DNA from: DATAEG01 sp051001975
GTDB lineage: Bacteria; Actinomycetota; Actinomycetes; Mycobacteriales; Jatrophihabitantaceae
Direction: 5' to 3'
DNA length: 35,108 nucleotides
Assembly: GCA_051001975.1 (NCBI GenBank)
Contig: JBPCMU010000059.1
Coordinates: 1 to 35,108, forward strand
Positions 7,815-15,459 of the stretch are shown piece after piece (the stretch's first letter is position 1; the number at the start of each line of letters is the position of its first letter). The translations under genes and the position numbers were made by a program. The notes below the pieces were generated by a model. It did no database searches and was not told where the DNA came from. It saw only the letters and a program-made list of their open reading frames with translations.

Positions 7815-8629
7815 CCCCCCCGCCGACTCTCACACCCGCCCCCGTCGCGCACACCCGCGGCGGGCACGTCACCGAGGTATTCCGTTCGGAGTTGTGCAAG
7901 CTGCGCTCGGTGCCCTTCACGTTCTGGACGCTGAGTGCCGCAGTTGCCTCGAACGTCGTCATCGCCGCACTGGCCGCAGTCTTCATCCCCTCCCATCTCA
8001 GCGCCCAAGACACCGCCCGCACCGACGGAGTTCGGCTTTCCCTCGCCGGAGTCCACCTGTCGCAGATCGCGTTCGGCGTGCTCGGTGCGCTGCTCATCAC
8101 CAGCGAGTACGGCACCGGGATGATCCGCGCCACCCTGACCGCGGTCCCCCAGCGCCACCTCGTCCTCGCCGCAAAAACGTCCGTGTTCGCCGCGACCGCC
8201 CTCATCTTCGCAACCACGTCGAGCGTCGCCGCGTATTACTGCTTCCAGTTCTTCCTGCCCGACGACAGGCTGCGGTCCTCGATCGGTGACCCCGGCGTAC
8301 TGCGCGCCGTCATCGGCGGTGGCCTGTACCTGTCTGTGCTGGGTCTGCTCGGACTCGGTCTCGGCGCGATCATTCGCAGCAGCGCCGGCGCCATCGCCAC
8401 CCTCTTCGGGCTGCTATTCGTCCCGTCCATCCTGATCTCGATCCTGCCGCAGTCCTGGCAGAGCACCGTTGGGCCATACCTGCCCATGAACGCCGGCGAG
8501 CAGATCTATATCGCCGTGCACCACGAATCACACAGCCTCGACGCCTGGACCGGCTTCGGAGTCTTCTGCCTCTACGCCGCCCTGGCGCTCACCATCGGCT
8601 TCATCCTCATCGACCACCGCGATGCCTAG
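7811..8629 (+). CDS. ABC-2 type transporter permease
   Basis: A 272-aa membrane subunit with six predicted helices. The first follows the conserved opening VFRSELCKLRSVPFTFWTL (about 19-37) seen in actinobacterial ABC-2 permeases, and the EYGTGMIRATLTAVPQR loop after helix 2 (about 98-114) is characteristic of this group. It starts inside the stop of the ATPase gene (ATGA), so both subunits should be made in fixed ratio. Together with the ATPase it probably exports a small toxic or hydrophobic compound; the substrate is not evident. Confidence 0.88.
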   Translation: MTPPPTLTPAPVAHTRGGHVTEVFRSELCKLRSVPFTFWTLSAAVASNVVIAALAAVFIPSHLSAQDTARTDGVRLSLAGVHLSQIAFGVLGALLITSEYGTGMIRATLTAVPQRHLVLAAKTSVFAATALIFATTSSVAAYYCFQFFLPDDRLRSSIGDPGVLRAVIGGGLYLSVLGLLGLGLGAIIRSSAGAIATLFGLLFVPSILISILPQSWQSTVGPYLPMNAGEQIYIAVHHESHSLDAWTGFGVFCLYAALALTIGFILIDHRDA

Positions 8630-8686
8630 CCAGATCCCGGCAGGATGCGCGCCCACGACCGACCACATCCGAGCACGGAGAACACC

Positions 8687-8860
8687 ATGACCCTTAGCCT
8701 GACCTGCAGAAACTGCGGCGCTGTTCTCAACGCCGCCACCGAGGACCAATTGGCGGCCCTCGGACAATCCCACGCCCAGCAACACGGCCACACCAGCCCG
8801 ATGAACCGACGGCACATCATCACCCGCATCCGCCGCCAGAACCCGAACAGAACGAGCTAG
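8687..8860 (+). CDS. Small CxxC protein, DUF1059-like
   Basis: A 57-aa protein. It begins MTLSLTCRNCGAVL with a CxxC pair (Cys7, Cys10), followed by an acidic helix TEDQLAALGQSHAQQHGH and a basic tail. This resembles the short DUF1059 family (CxxCG followed by a TEDEL-type helix and a His-containing end), of unknown function. GGAG at 8677-8680 is a good ribosome-binding site for ATG 8687. It follows the ABC permease by 57 nt in the same direction and may be the last gene of that operon. A metal- or redox-sensing role is possible but unproven. Confidence 0.55.
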   Translation: MTLSLTCRNCGAVLNAATEDQLAALGQSHAQQHGHTSPMNRRHIITRIRRQNPNRTS

Positions 8861-8981
8861 CACGAAGCGTCGCGCGCAGGACGCATGCCAGCTGGGACTG
8901 CCCGAGTTTCCTGTCGGCTCTATCCGACCGCTACCGGGCTGTCGGGCGTACCTGACCTCACTCAGCTACGCGATGCGTTGA

Positions 8982-9341
8982 TTAGGGCGTGTGCTTCCCG
9001 ATCCAGCGCAGCGGGCGGCCGATGAACCGGTGCTGCTGCCAGCCGTGCTGGATCACGGTGCCGCGGACCCGGCGGAGCCGGTCTCGGGCTGGGGGGCGAA
9101 CCCGGTGTGAGAGTTGTCTTCGATCGCCCAGGCACTCTGGTTTGGGGAATTCTTTGGACAGGTTGACGCCGAGTTCGTTCATGACCTCGCGGACGGCGGG
9201 GTTGATTTCGCTGGCCGGGGTGGAGCCCGCGGAGCGGACATGCACGCGGCCCGCAGCGTGGTGGTCGAGCAGCGCGGCGGCCATTTGGGAGCGGCCGGCG
9301 TTGTGGATGCAGACGAACAGCACTTCTGGGGTGGTCGTCAC
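8982..9341 (-). pseudogene. arsC: Truncated arsenate reductase ArsC (LMW-phosphatase fold)
   Basis: Residues 1-67 are a normal ArsC N-terminus: the P-loop CIHNAGR (CX5R, Cys11-Arg17), then RSAGSTPASEINPAVREVM and the SKEFPKP segment. After that the sequence stops resembling the family. The expected 60-70 residues with the VITMGCGD-type stretch and the DWDLPDPAG-type stretch are absent and replaced by about 50 unrelated arginine-rich residues. The frame remains open (119 aa against about 130-140 for intact proteins), so this looks like a recombination or deletion break and not a point frameshift. The protein is probably inactive. GAAGGA precedes the GTG start. It lies 29 nt after acr3 as the last gene of the arsM-acr3-arsC unit. 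An automatic pipeline may call it an intact CDS. Confidence 0.7.
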
Positions 9342-9370
9342 GAGGTGTCCTTCGGCGCGGGCGAGAGCGG

Positions 9371-10495
9371 TCAGTCGTTCGGTACGAAGCGGATCGCGAG
9401 GGTGGGCGGATGGGTGGTGAAGGTGAGTCGCCGGCGCAGCCAGAGAGCGACGTAGACCAGGGCGACGAGGACGGGAACTTCGATGAGCGGGCCGACGACT
9501 CCGGCGAGTGCTTGGCCGGAGGTGACGCCGAAGACGCCGATCGCGACGGCGATGGCGAGCTCGAAGTTGTTGCCGGCGGCGGTGAAGGCGAGCGTCGCGG
9601 TCTTCGGGTAGCCCAGGTGCAGGCGATGCCCGAGGGCGAACCCGCCGCCGAACATGACCGTGAAGTACACCAGAAGGGGCAGCGCGATGCGCGCGACGTC
9701 GTCGGGGTGGGTGGTGATGGTGTGCCCTTGCAAGGCGAAGAGGACCACGATGGTGAACAGCAGCCCGTACAGCGCGACCGGTCCGATGCGGGGTAGCAAC
9801 CGGTGCTCGTACCAGTCCCGGCCCTTCGTCTTCTCACCGATCATCCGGGTCAGGAATCCGGCGGCGAGTGGGACGCCGAGGAACACCAGCACCGAGACGA
9901 CGATCGTGCTCACCGAGAAGTGCGCGTCGGTCTGGGGCAGGCCGAGCCAGCCCGGCAGCAGGTGCAGGTAGAACCAGCCGAGCAGCCCGAACGCCACGAT
10001 CTGGAACACCGAGTTGATCGCGACCAGTACCGCGGCGGCGTCGCTGTCCCCGCAGGAAAGGTCGTTCCAGATCAGCACCATCGCGATGCAGCGGGCTAGC
10101 CCGACGATGATCAGGCCGGTGCGGTAGGCGGGCAGGTCGGGCAGCAGCAACCACGCCACCGTGAACATGACAGCCGGGCCGATCAGCCAGTTCAGCGCCA
10201 CCGACGTGACCATCAGCCGGCGGTCGCCGGTGACCCGGTCGAGTCGGTCGTAGCGGACCTTGGCCAGCACCGGATACATCATCAGCAGCAGACCGACCGC
10301 GATCGGCAGGCTGACCGACCCGACCTGCACCGCATCCAGCCGGTCGGTCAGTGACGGGGTCACCCGGCCCAGGCCGATACCGACCGCCATCGCGGCGATG
10401 ATCCAGACAGGCAGGAACCGGTCCAGCGTCGACAACCGGGCCAGCACTGGCGCCTCGACGTCGGCGCCGGTGCGGCTGGTGACGACGTCGCTCAC
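9371..10495 (-). CDS. acr3: Arsenite efflux transporter, ACR3 family
   Basis: A 374-aa inner-membrane arsenite/H+ antiporter with ten predicted helices. Landmarks are LDRFLPVWIIAAMAVGIGLG (about 24-43), LMMYPVLAKVRYDRL (about 71-85) and the conserved Cys of helix 4 in GLARCIAMVLIWNDLSCGD (about 132-150), essential in characterised ACR3 pumps, followed by ALVAINS-type helix 5. The start is GTG 10495, which overlaps the arsM stop as GTGA; the frame is open further upstream, but that part lies inside arsM. It probably exports As(III) made by arsenate reduction. In this operon the reductase is broken, so it may act on arsenite taken up directly or produced by another reductase. Confidence 0.95.
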   Translation of the reverse strand: MSDVVTSRTGADVEAPVLARLSTLDRFLPVWIIAAMAVGIGLGRVTPSLTDRLDAVQVGSVSLPIAVGLLLMMYPVLAKVRYDRLDRVTGDRRLMVTSVALNWLIGPAVMFTVAWLLLPDLPAYRTGLIIVGLARCIAMVLIWNDLSCGDSDAAAVLVAINSVFQIVAFGLLGWFYLHLLPGWLGLPQTDAHFSVSTIVVSVLVFLGVPLAAGFLTRMIGEKTKGRDWYEHRLLPRIGPVALYGLLFTIVVLFALQGHTITTHPDDVARIALPLLVYFTVMFGGGFALGHRLHLGYPKTATLAFTAAGNNFELAIAVAIGVFGVTSGQALAGVVGPLIEVPVLVALVYVALWLRRRLTFTTHPPTLAIRFVPND

Positions 10496-11316
10496 GACGC
10501 CGCGGTTGGCTTGCCGGCCCGAACGATCGCGGCGTGCATCCCCGGTGCGGCCTCGTGGGTGAAGCTCACGTCGGCGTCGACGAACCCGGCCGCGGTCAGT
10601 CCATCCAGATACTCCTGCCGGGACAGGGCGCCGGCGATGCAACCGAAGTAGGAACCACGCTCCGAGCGATCGGCCTCAGTGAGGTGATCCTCGGCGACGA
10701 CATCGGACACCCCGACGCGGCCACCGGGTGCGAGCACCCGGAACATCTCGGCCAGCACCGCCGGCTTATCGGTGGACAGGTTGATCACACAGTTGGAGAT
10801 CACCACATCGACCACGCCGTCGGGCAGCGGAACGTCTTCGATGGTGCCCTTCAAGAACTCGACATTGGTGGCGCCGGCCTTGGCCTTGTTGGCGTTGGCC
10901 AACTCGAGCATCTCGTCGGTCATGTCCACGCCATAAGCGAAGCCGGTCTCCCCGACCCGCCGCGCGGACAACAGCACGTCGATCCCGCCGCCGGATCCCA
11001 GATCGAGAACCCGCTCCCCCGGATGCAGATCGGCCACAGCCATCGGGTTCCCGCAGCCCAAGCTCGCAGCCACCGCATCAGCAGGCAGCTCGCCCTGCTC
11101 GTCAGCGCTGTAGAGCGCCGCACCGAACGTCTCATCGACCTCCACCGACTCCGGAGCACACGACGCACTCGAGCAGCACCCGCCCTCGGCGCCCTCCTCC
11201 GAACCGCAACACCCGCCATCAACAACAGCCAACGCCGCGTCGCCGGTCCCCGTCACCCGCTCCGCCGCGGCGGCGTAGCGCTGCCGCACCTGCTCGCGAA
11301 GATCCACGTCCACCAT
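10492..11316 (-). CDS. arsM: Arsenite S-adenosylmethionine methyltransferase ArsM
   Basis: A 274-aa enzyme that methylates As(III) with SAM. The SAM-binding motif LDLGSGGGIDV lies at about 104-114. The three cysteines that bind As(III) are present: Cys88 (SLGCGNP), Cys176 (ISNCVINL) and Cys226 (SYFGCIAGAL). An N-terminal Cys-rich insert (GGCCGSEEGAEGGCCSSASC, about 34-53) may capture metalloid. ATG 11316 is chosen because GGGAGG lies 8 nt upstream; an earlier ATG lacks such a site. It is the first gene of the leftward unit, divergent from arsR across a large inverted repeat, so it should be derepressed by arsenite. Confidence 0.95.
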   Translation of the reverse strand: MVDVDLREQVRQRYAAAAERVTGTGDAALAVVDGGCCGSEEGAEGGCCSSASCAPESVEVDETFGAALYSADEQGELPADAVAASLGCGNPMAVADLHPGERVLDLGSGGGIDVLLSARRVGETGFAYGVDMTDEMLELANANKAKAGATNVEFLKGTIEDVPLPDGVVDVVISNCVINLSTDKPAVLAEMFRVLAPGGRVGVSDVVAEDHLTEADRSERGSYFGCIAGALSRQEYLDGLTAAGFVDADVSFTHEAAPGMHAAIVRAGKPTAAS

Positions 11317-11326
11317 CAGACAACCT

Positions 11327-11384
11327 CCCATTGACAAGTCTCGATACATAGACCTTCCTCGATGAATCGACAGTTGTCAATGGG
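11327..11384. promoter_or_regulatory. ArsR operator candidate: long inverted repeat between arsM and arsR
   Basis: Arms at 11327-11347 and 11364-11384 match as reverse complements at 18 of 21 positions, separated by 16 nt. Each arm carries the core CCCATTGACAA followed by a TCGAT block, the layout expected for a pair of ArsR/SmtB dimer sites. The left arm overlaps the arsM ribosome-binding site region and the right arm ends 17 nt before the arsR ATG, so occupation could repress both genes. Confidence 0.7.
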
Positions 11385-11401
11385 AGTGACAGGATGGAGC
11401 C

Positions 11402-11755
11402 ATGACAACCACGTTGCCTGTGCTCAGCGGCGGTCCTGCGGGGTGCTGTTCGCCGGTAACCGGTGGCGTCCTGGATCCCGCGGAGGCCGAGAAGTTAGCG
11501 CGAGTATTCAAAGCTCTCGGTGACCCGACCAGAGTGCGACTGCTGTCCCTCATCGCCGCCCACCAAGACGGCGAAGCCTGCATCTGCGACCTCACCGAAC
11601 CCGTCGGGCTGTCCCAGCCCACCGTGTCACACCACATGAAACAACTCGTCGAAGCAGGCCTGATCACCCGAGAACAACGCGGAAAATGGGCGTACTACCG
11701 CGTGATCCGCCAGTCCCTCGACGACCTCGCCGAGGCATTGACCCCAGCCCCGTGA
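11402..11755 (+). CDS. arsR: ArsR/SmtB-family arsenic-responsive repressor
   Basis: A 117-aa winged-helix repressor. The recognition region is CDLTEPVGLSQPTVSHHMKQ (about 62-81), followed by the wing (REQRGKWAYYR, about 90-100). Candidate As(III) thiols are Cys60 and Cys62 (ACICDL, the alpha-3 type position) and Cys15-Cys16 near the N-terminus. The N-terminal pair plus alpha-3 pair resembles the Corynebacterium-type ArsR, in which N-terminal cysteines contribute to the site; that is inference. GGAG at 11396-11399 precedes ATG 11402. It is divergent from arsM-acr3-arsC and should autoregulate through the shared inverted repeat. Confidence 0.93.
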   Translation: MTTTLPVLSGGPAGCCSPVTGGVLDPAEAEKLARVFKALGDPTRVRLLSLIAAHQDGEACICDLTEPVGLSQPTVSHHMKQLVEAGLITREQRGKWAYYRVIRQSLDDLAEALTPAP

Positions 11756-11815
11756 AGCAGGCCATGCGTGCCTATCCGGACGACGGCCTGCCGGGCGGTC
11801 GATTTCGCCTAGCTG

Positions 11816-12043
11816 CTAGGCCCTGCGCCGGCGTTCGTCGATCGCAGTGTGCTCGGTCGTCGGAACACCTGGACGGACGGCAGATTGGGGCTCGAACACG
11901 GTCTCGGCGATCGGCACGCTCAGCAGGTTGTGCTCGGCGGGTTTGAACTTGCCGAATCGTTCGGTGAACACAGCGAACCCTCGCTCGAGCGGCGCCTCGA
12001 CGATCAACTGCCGCCGCACGGTCGTGGCTGGCGCTTGGGTCAT
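11816..12043 (-). pseudogene. Truncated AHSA1/SRPBCC-domain protein
   Basis: The first 52 residues are a typical start of an AHSA1-type SRPBCC protein: VRRQLIVEAPLERGFAVFTE, then RFGKFKPAEHNLL and VPIAETVFEP. The family then continues for another 100 residues (the region with the conserved W-x-R/FSW motifs), but here the frame runs into 23 unrelated residues (QSAVRPGVPTTEHTAIDERR and onward) and stops at 75 aa. It begins 3 nt after the stop of the regulator remnant, the usual ArsR-AHSA1 gene pair layout. Both partners are broken, which points to one degraded locus. Confidence 0.6.
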
Positions 12044-12045
12044 GA

Positions 12046-12240
12046 CTACTCCCCCGTCTGTGCGTCGACCGCGTCGTGGTATCCGTCCAGGGCGCGGCTC
12101 CAGAATGCGTCGAGCTGATCGCGCAGTACGGCGAGGCCCGCCGGGTTGAGCCGATGATTCGCCGGGTGCCCTCGGGCCGTTCGGCCAGGAACTGCACGAT
12201 GGCGCGTCGGCTTGAATCCGCCTACGCGCCCCACCCATCG
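12046..12240 (-). pseudogene. Remnant of ArsR-type regulator (C-terminal part)
   Basis: The intact C-terminal end reads RLNPAGLAVLRDQLDAFWSR then ALDGYHDAVDA, the typical tail of ArsR-family regulators paired with AHSA1 genes. Just upstream the preceding segment (VQFLAERPEGTRRI) is in another frame, so a small indel near 12155 breaks the gene, and no helix-turn-helix region is found before about 12240. Boundaries are approximate. The first half of the gene appears deleted. Confidence 0.5.
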
Positions 12241-12347
12241 AGTGCTCGGCAAGTGACTACGAACGTACGTCTGAACTTACGGAGTCGCGGTGTCAACCGC
12301 TGATCGCCATGGGTCAGCTCCACCAGCCGATTTCGGTTGCCGCTGGA

Positions 12348-13091
12348 CTAGGGACTCCGATAGATGCTGATCGGGTCGGTACTGCTCTTCCGGGCCGGCG
12401 CACCGGTCCAGTCATGCCAGCGGTTCACGAGGTGCAGGCCGGCCGCGGTGGCCATCGCGTCGAGCTGTGACTCGGTCGCGTAGGTCAGGGTCACCTCGTA
12501 GGTCTGCTCGTCGGTTGCGGTGCGCAGCAGGTGGGTGATTCGGACGGTCTGGGCGTGCGGATCGTGCACGCTGCGGACCTCGTGACCGGTTGCGTCGGTG
12601 GTGGGCCGTTGCTCGGTGCGCCGGCCAGTGGAGCCGAATCGCGTGGGGTCTGGGCGAAACGCCTCGATGAACAGCATCCCGCGCGGGCCGAGATGTCGCG
12701 CCGCCGCGGACACACAGCGGGCTTGGGCTTGCGGTGAGGGCAGCATGAACAGCGTGCTCACCGCACAGACTGCTACGGAGTAATTGCTCGTGGGCAGGCT
12801 GAACCCGTCCAGGTCCACTTCGAACACTCCAACCGCAGTGCCGCCCGGCCGAGCCCGCAGCCGCGTGATCATGGCCGGGCTCGCCTCAATACCGTCGACC
12901 GGTACCCCTCGCTCGACAAGCGGGATGGCGAGCCGGCCGGTACCCAGTCCCAGCTCGAGAATCCGACCACCGCCAGCCGCGGCAGCCAGCGCAGCGACGG
13001 CCGCGTCGGGACGAAACCGAGAGCCGTAGATGCGGTCATACACGGCCGCATGCCGATCGCCGTATTCCGCCGCGGACCGCTGGATGGCCAT
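12348..13091 (-). CDS. Class I SAM-dependent methyltransferase
   Basis: A 247-aa protein. It opens with SAAEYGDRHAAVYDRIYGSR, then the SAM-binding motif ILELGLGTGRLAIPL (about 43-57), the acidic ribose-binding residue in VDGIEASPAMI (about 65-75) and a motif IV-like stretch YSVAVCAVSTLFML (about 104-117), all of the Methyltransf_25/11 type. The acceptor substrate is not evident. ATG 13091 is chosen: there is no Shine-Dalgarno site, but GAAACT ends 6 nt upstream, as in leaderless genes of this window. The frame continues upstream to a less likely start at 13172. It sits alone inside the decayed region right of the arsenic genes. Confidence 0.8.
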   Translation of the reverse strand: MAIQRSAAEYGDRHAAVYDRIYGSRFRPDAAVAALAAAAGGGRILELGLGTGRLAIPLVERGVPVDGIEASPAMITRLRARPGGTAVGVFEVDLDGFSLPTSNYSVAVCAVSTLFMLPSPQAQARCVSAAARHLGPRGMLFIEAFRPDPTRFGSTGRRTEQRPTTDATGHEVRSVHDPHAQTVRITHLLRTATDEQTYEVTLTYATESQLDAMATAAGLHLVNRWHDWTGAPARKSSTDPISIYRSP

Positions 13092-13703
13092 GGGCCTAGT
13101 TTCGCCGTTGCCGACCAGGCGTTCGTCACCGGCCCGGCAGGCACGGCAGACTGCCGTGACGGTCGACCTCAATCACGGTCACCGTGCCTCTGCAGTGGCG
13201 GTGAATGACGCCGCGACTGACGCCGAGTGTCGTGGCGATTGCGTCGACGTGCACTCCTTCACGCTTAGAACAGTGCGGGCGACGTCGCCAAGTCGGCGGG
13301 AACCATGCCGAACACCTCCGCGTCCGTCGGCACGCCCGCGTTCGAGATGAAATACGACCTGAGCGTCCCCTCGGCCTCATTCCGGGCACGAATGCTGGGG
13401 TCCTTGCCAGATGGTCGCGAGGGCCGCCGAGTCCCCAACAGCATCCAGCCTGTCGACTCGCGATACCCGCGGCCACCGTCCCGAGATCGATGGGGTTGTC
13501 GCGGCTGTGTCGCCCAGCGGCGTCGACTTCGCGCTCGCCTACCTGCGGGACTACCTACGCGAGGATGTCGCTGCCGATGTCTGACCGAACTCACTACGGC
13601 CGGTGCGCTAGATGGCCCGTCGCCGCGGGCCGAGCGGTGATCAGCCGGAGCCGGAGTCTTCTGTGGCCGACGGAGCGCGATTGCATCGCCCGGCCCGAGA
13701 CGG
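13092..13703. other. Decayed non-genic region with coding debris
   Basis: No intact gene is supported. On the minus strand, about 13391-13268 encodes AEGTLRSYFISNAGVPTDAE and onward to a TAA stop. In another frame, 13263-13189 encodes EGVHVDAIATTLGVSRGVIH, which resembles a short helix-turn-helix such as the C-terminal end of a resolvase. On the plus strand a 57-codon frame (ATG 13411 to TGA 13584) ends in DFALAYLRDYLREDVAADV and could be a small gene or a gene end; it has no recognised family. The long plus-strand frame 13205-14101 is an arginine-rich shadow. I read the region as remnants of at least two lost genes. Confidence 0.4.
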
Positions 13704-13715
13704 CACGGTGGGCAG

Positions 13716-14435
13716 ATGCCGACGCCGCTAGAACTGTCCGAGACGATCACCTGGATGGCCGACGGCGAGGATGCCTTCGCCGCCGCCGCTGCCGGACTGG
13801 ACGATGCCGCAGTGACCGGCCCGTCCCGTCTGCCCGGCTGGACCCGCGGTCACGTGCTCTCGCATCTCGCCCGCAACGCCGATGCGCTCGGCAATCTGCT
13901 CGACTGGGGTCGGACCGGCGTCGAGCACCGGATGTATCCGGATCGTGTCGCCCGCAACGCCGACATCGACGGCGGCGCCGGCCGCGACGCAGCGACTCAG
14001 CGAGCCGATCTAGACAGCAGCCGAAAGCGGCTGGCCACGGCGGTCGCCGACTTCCCGGCGGAGCGCTGGACCTACCTGGTGCGGGGCGCGACCGGTCGTG
14101 AGTTGCCGGTGGCCGACGTGCCCTGGTTGCGCACCCGGGAGGTATGGCTGCACCTCGTCGACCTCGATGCCGGTGCTGACCTTTCTGTGCTGCCGACCGG
14201 CGCCGCCGAGCGGCTGTGCGCGGAGAACCTGCGTGGCTTCGCCGATCGGCACGATGCGCCGGCCGCCCAGGTGGTGCTGCTCCCGGGAGGCACCGAGACA
14301 GTGCTCGGCTCGGGGGACGGACCGACGGTGCTTGGCGCCGCGAGCGCGCTGGTGGGTTGGCTCACCGGCCGTGACCCGGGCGACCTGCGCACGACCGACG
14401 GTGCGGCGCCGCCCACCCTTCCGTCCTGGCTGTGA
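13716..14435 (+). CDS. Maleylpyruvate isomerase family mycothiol-dependent enzyme
   Basis: A 239-aa protein of the mycothiol-dependent maleylpyruvate isomerase family. The N-terminal DinB-like four-helix domain has the metal-binding His motif GWTRGHVLSHLARNADAL (about 42-59) and a second His in REVWLHLVDLDAG (about 141-153). The C-terminal part is a small alpha/beta domain. Family members use mycothiol as cofactor for isomerisation or thiol transfer; the substrate here is unknown and no aromatic-degradation genes are nearby. There is no Shine-Dalgarno site; CACGGT ends 6 nt before ATG 13716. A DinB-family gene follows 25 nt later and may share function or transcript. Confidence 0.88.
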   Translation: MPTPLELSETITWMADGEDAFAAAAAGLDDAAVTGPSRLPGWTRGHVLSHLARNADALGNLLDWGRTGVEHRMYPDRVARNADIDGGAGRDAATQRADLDSSRKRLATAVADFPAERWTYLVRGATGRELPVADVPWLRTREVWLHLVDLDAGADLSVLPTGAAERLCAENLRGFADRHDAPAAQVVLLPGGTETVLGSGDGPTVLGAASALVGWLTGRDPGDLRTTDGAAPPTLPSWL

Positions 14436-14460
14436 CCCACGTCGGTGTTAGCTTCAGGCC

Positions 14461-14976
14461 GTGTTTACCGCCGACGAGCCGTCCGATTCGCTGACCGAGC
14501 CCCGCGAACTGCTCGTCGAATATCTCGACTGGTACCGCGACACCCTGCTGCGCAAGATCGACGGCCTCTCCGACGAGGCGCTGCGTGGTAGCGAGCTTCC
14601 GTCTGGGTGGACTCCACTCGAGCTGGTGAAACACCTGGCCTTCGTCGAACGGCGCTGGCTGCAATGGGGATTCGCGGCCCGTCCGGTCGACGAGCCGTGG
14701 GGCGACAACGCACCGGGCACCGAGCGGTGGCACGTCGGCGTCGAGGAGAGCACTGGGCAGGTGATCGGGTTCTTCCGGGAGTGCTGTGACGCCTCCCGCG
14801 AGATCGTCGAAGCGGCAGAGCTGTCAGAGGTCGCCGCCATCGGCGGCCGGTTCGGCGCCGATCGCACTCCCCCGACGCTCAGTTGGATCCTCTTCCACGT
14901 GTTGCAGGAGTACGCCCGGCACGTCGGTCAGCTCGACGTGGTGCGTGAACTGCTCGACGGTGCGGTCGGCGAGTAG
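14461..14976 (+). CDS. DinB-family protein (DUF664)
   Basis: A 171-aa four-helix-bundle protein. The metal-ligand histidines of the family are seen in TPLELVKHLAFVERRWL (about 51-67) and in LFHVLQEYARHVGQLDVVRE (about 142-161). DUF664 proteins are thought to be thiol-dependent metalloenzymes, in actinomycetes probably using mycothiol. TAGCTT (14449-14454) ends 6 nt before GTG 14461 and there is no Shine-Dalgarno site, so a leaderless transcript is likely although the gene closely follows the related isomerase-family gene. Its 3' end overlaps the convergent SRPBCC gene by 49 nt. Confidence 0.88.
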   Translation: MFTADEPSDSLTEPRELLVEYLDWYRDTLLRKIDGLSDEALRGSELPSGWTPLELVKHLAFVERRWLQWGFAARPVDEPWGDNAPGTERWHVGVEESTGQVIGFFRECCDASREIVEAAELSEVAAIGGRFGADRTPPTLSWILFHVLQEYARHVGQLDVVRELLDGAVGE

Positions 14977-15407
14977 CCGAGCGCACGGACCAGCGCGTCG
15001 AGGCGACGGCGCGTCTCGCGGCGGAACATCGCCCTGGCCAACGGCTCGAGCAATGCCGGCCGGCAGCCGAAGGTCATCGTGTAGCAGACCGTCGACCGCC
15101 CGTCGGGGAGTGGCTCGTGGCGGATCGACGCGGCCCAGGTCCGGAAGAACGGTGCCCGGGAAATCAGCGTCACTGCCGCGAGTTCCGGTCGGCGGAACGT
15201 GACGTATCGGAACCGGAACGAGAACCCGCCCAGCCGGCGCTTGGCAGTGCACACTCCGATCGAGCCACGGTCGATCGGCTGGCCTTCGACGCGCGCCGCC
15301 CGCAACAACGTGTCCCACTCGAGGCGACGGTCGTAGTCATGCACCAGATCGAAGGCAGCCGCACAACTCGCCGGCAGCTCGCGGGTCACCACGATGTGCA
15401 CTGTCAC
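14928..15407 (-). CDS. SRPBCC-family (polyketide cyclase/START-like) protein
   Basis: A 159-aa protein with the START-like pattern: VHIVVTRELPASCAAAFDLV at the N-terminus (strand then helix), HDYDRRLEWDTLL, a middle beta sheet (SFRFRYVTFRRPELAAVTLI), and the C-terminal helix from LEPLARAMFRRETRRRLDAL. Such proteins bind hydrophobic ligands; the ligand is unknown. GTG 15407 is chosen because GACACT ends 6 nt before it (leaderless pattern); GTG 15401 is the alternative. It is divergent from the VOC gene at 15460, with start codons 52 nt apart, and its 3' end overlaps the DinB gene. Confidence 0.8.
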   Translation of the reverse strand: MTVHIVVTRELPASCAAAFDLVHDYDRRLEWDTLLRAARVEGQPIDRGSIGVCTAKRRLGGFSFRFRYVTFRRPELAAVTLISRAPFFRTWAASIRHEPLPDGRSTVCYTMTFGCRPALLEPLARAMFRRETRRRLDALVRALGYSPTAPSSSSRTTSS

Positions 15408-15459
15408 CCGCCCAGTGTCCCAGCGCGCGCTCGGCGGGCAACGGTGCCACGATCGGGCC

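Noticed and set aside
8962..9837. 291-residue minus-strand frame across arsC and acr3
   Set aside because: Runs out of frame through two recognisable genes with Arg/Pro/Ser-rich noise.
13205..14101. 298-residue plus-strand frame
   Set aside because: Its second half shadows the mycothiol-dependent isomerase gene and the product is arginine-rich without domains.
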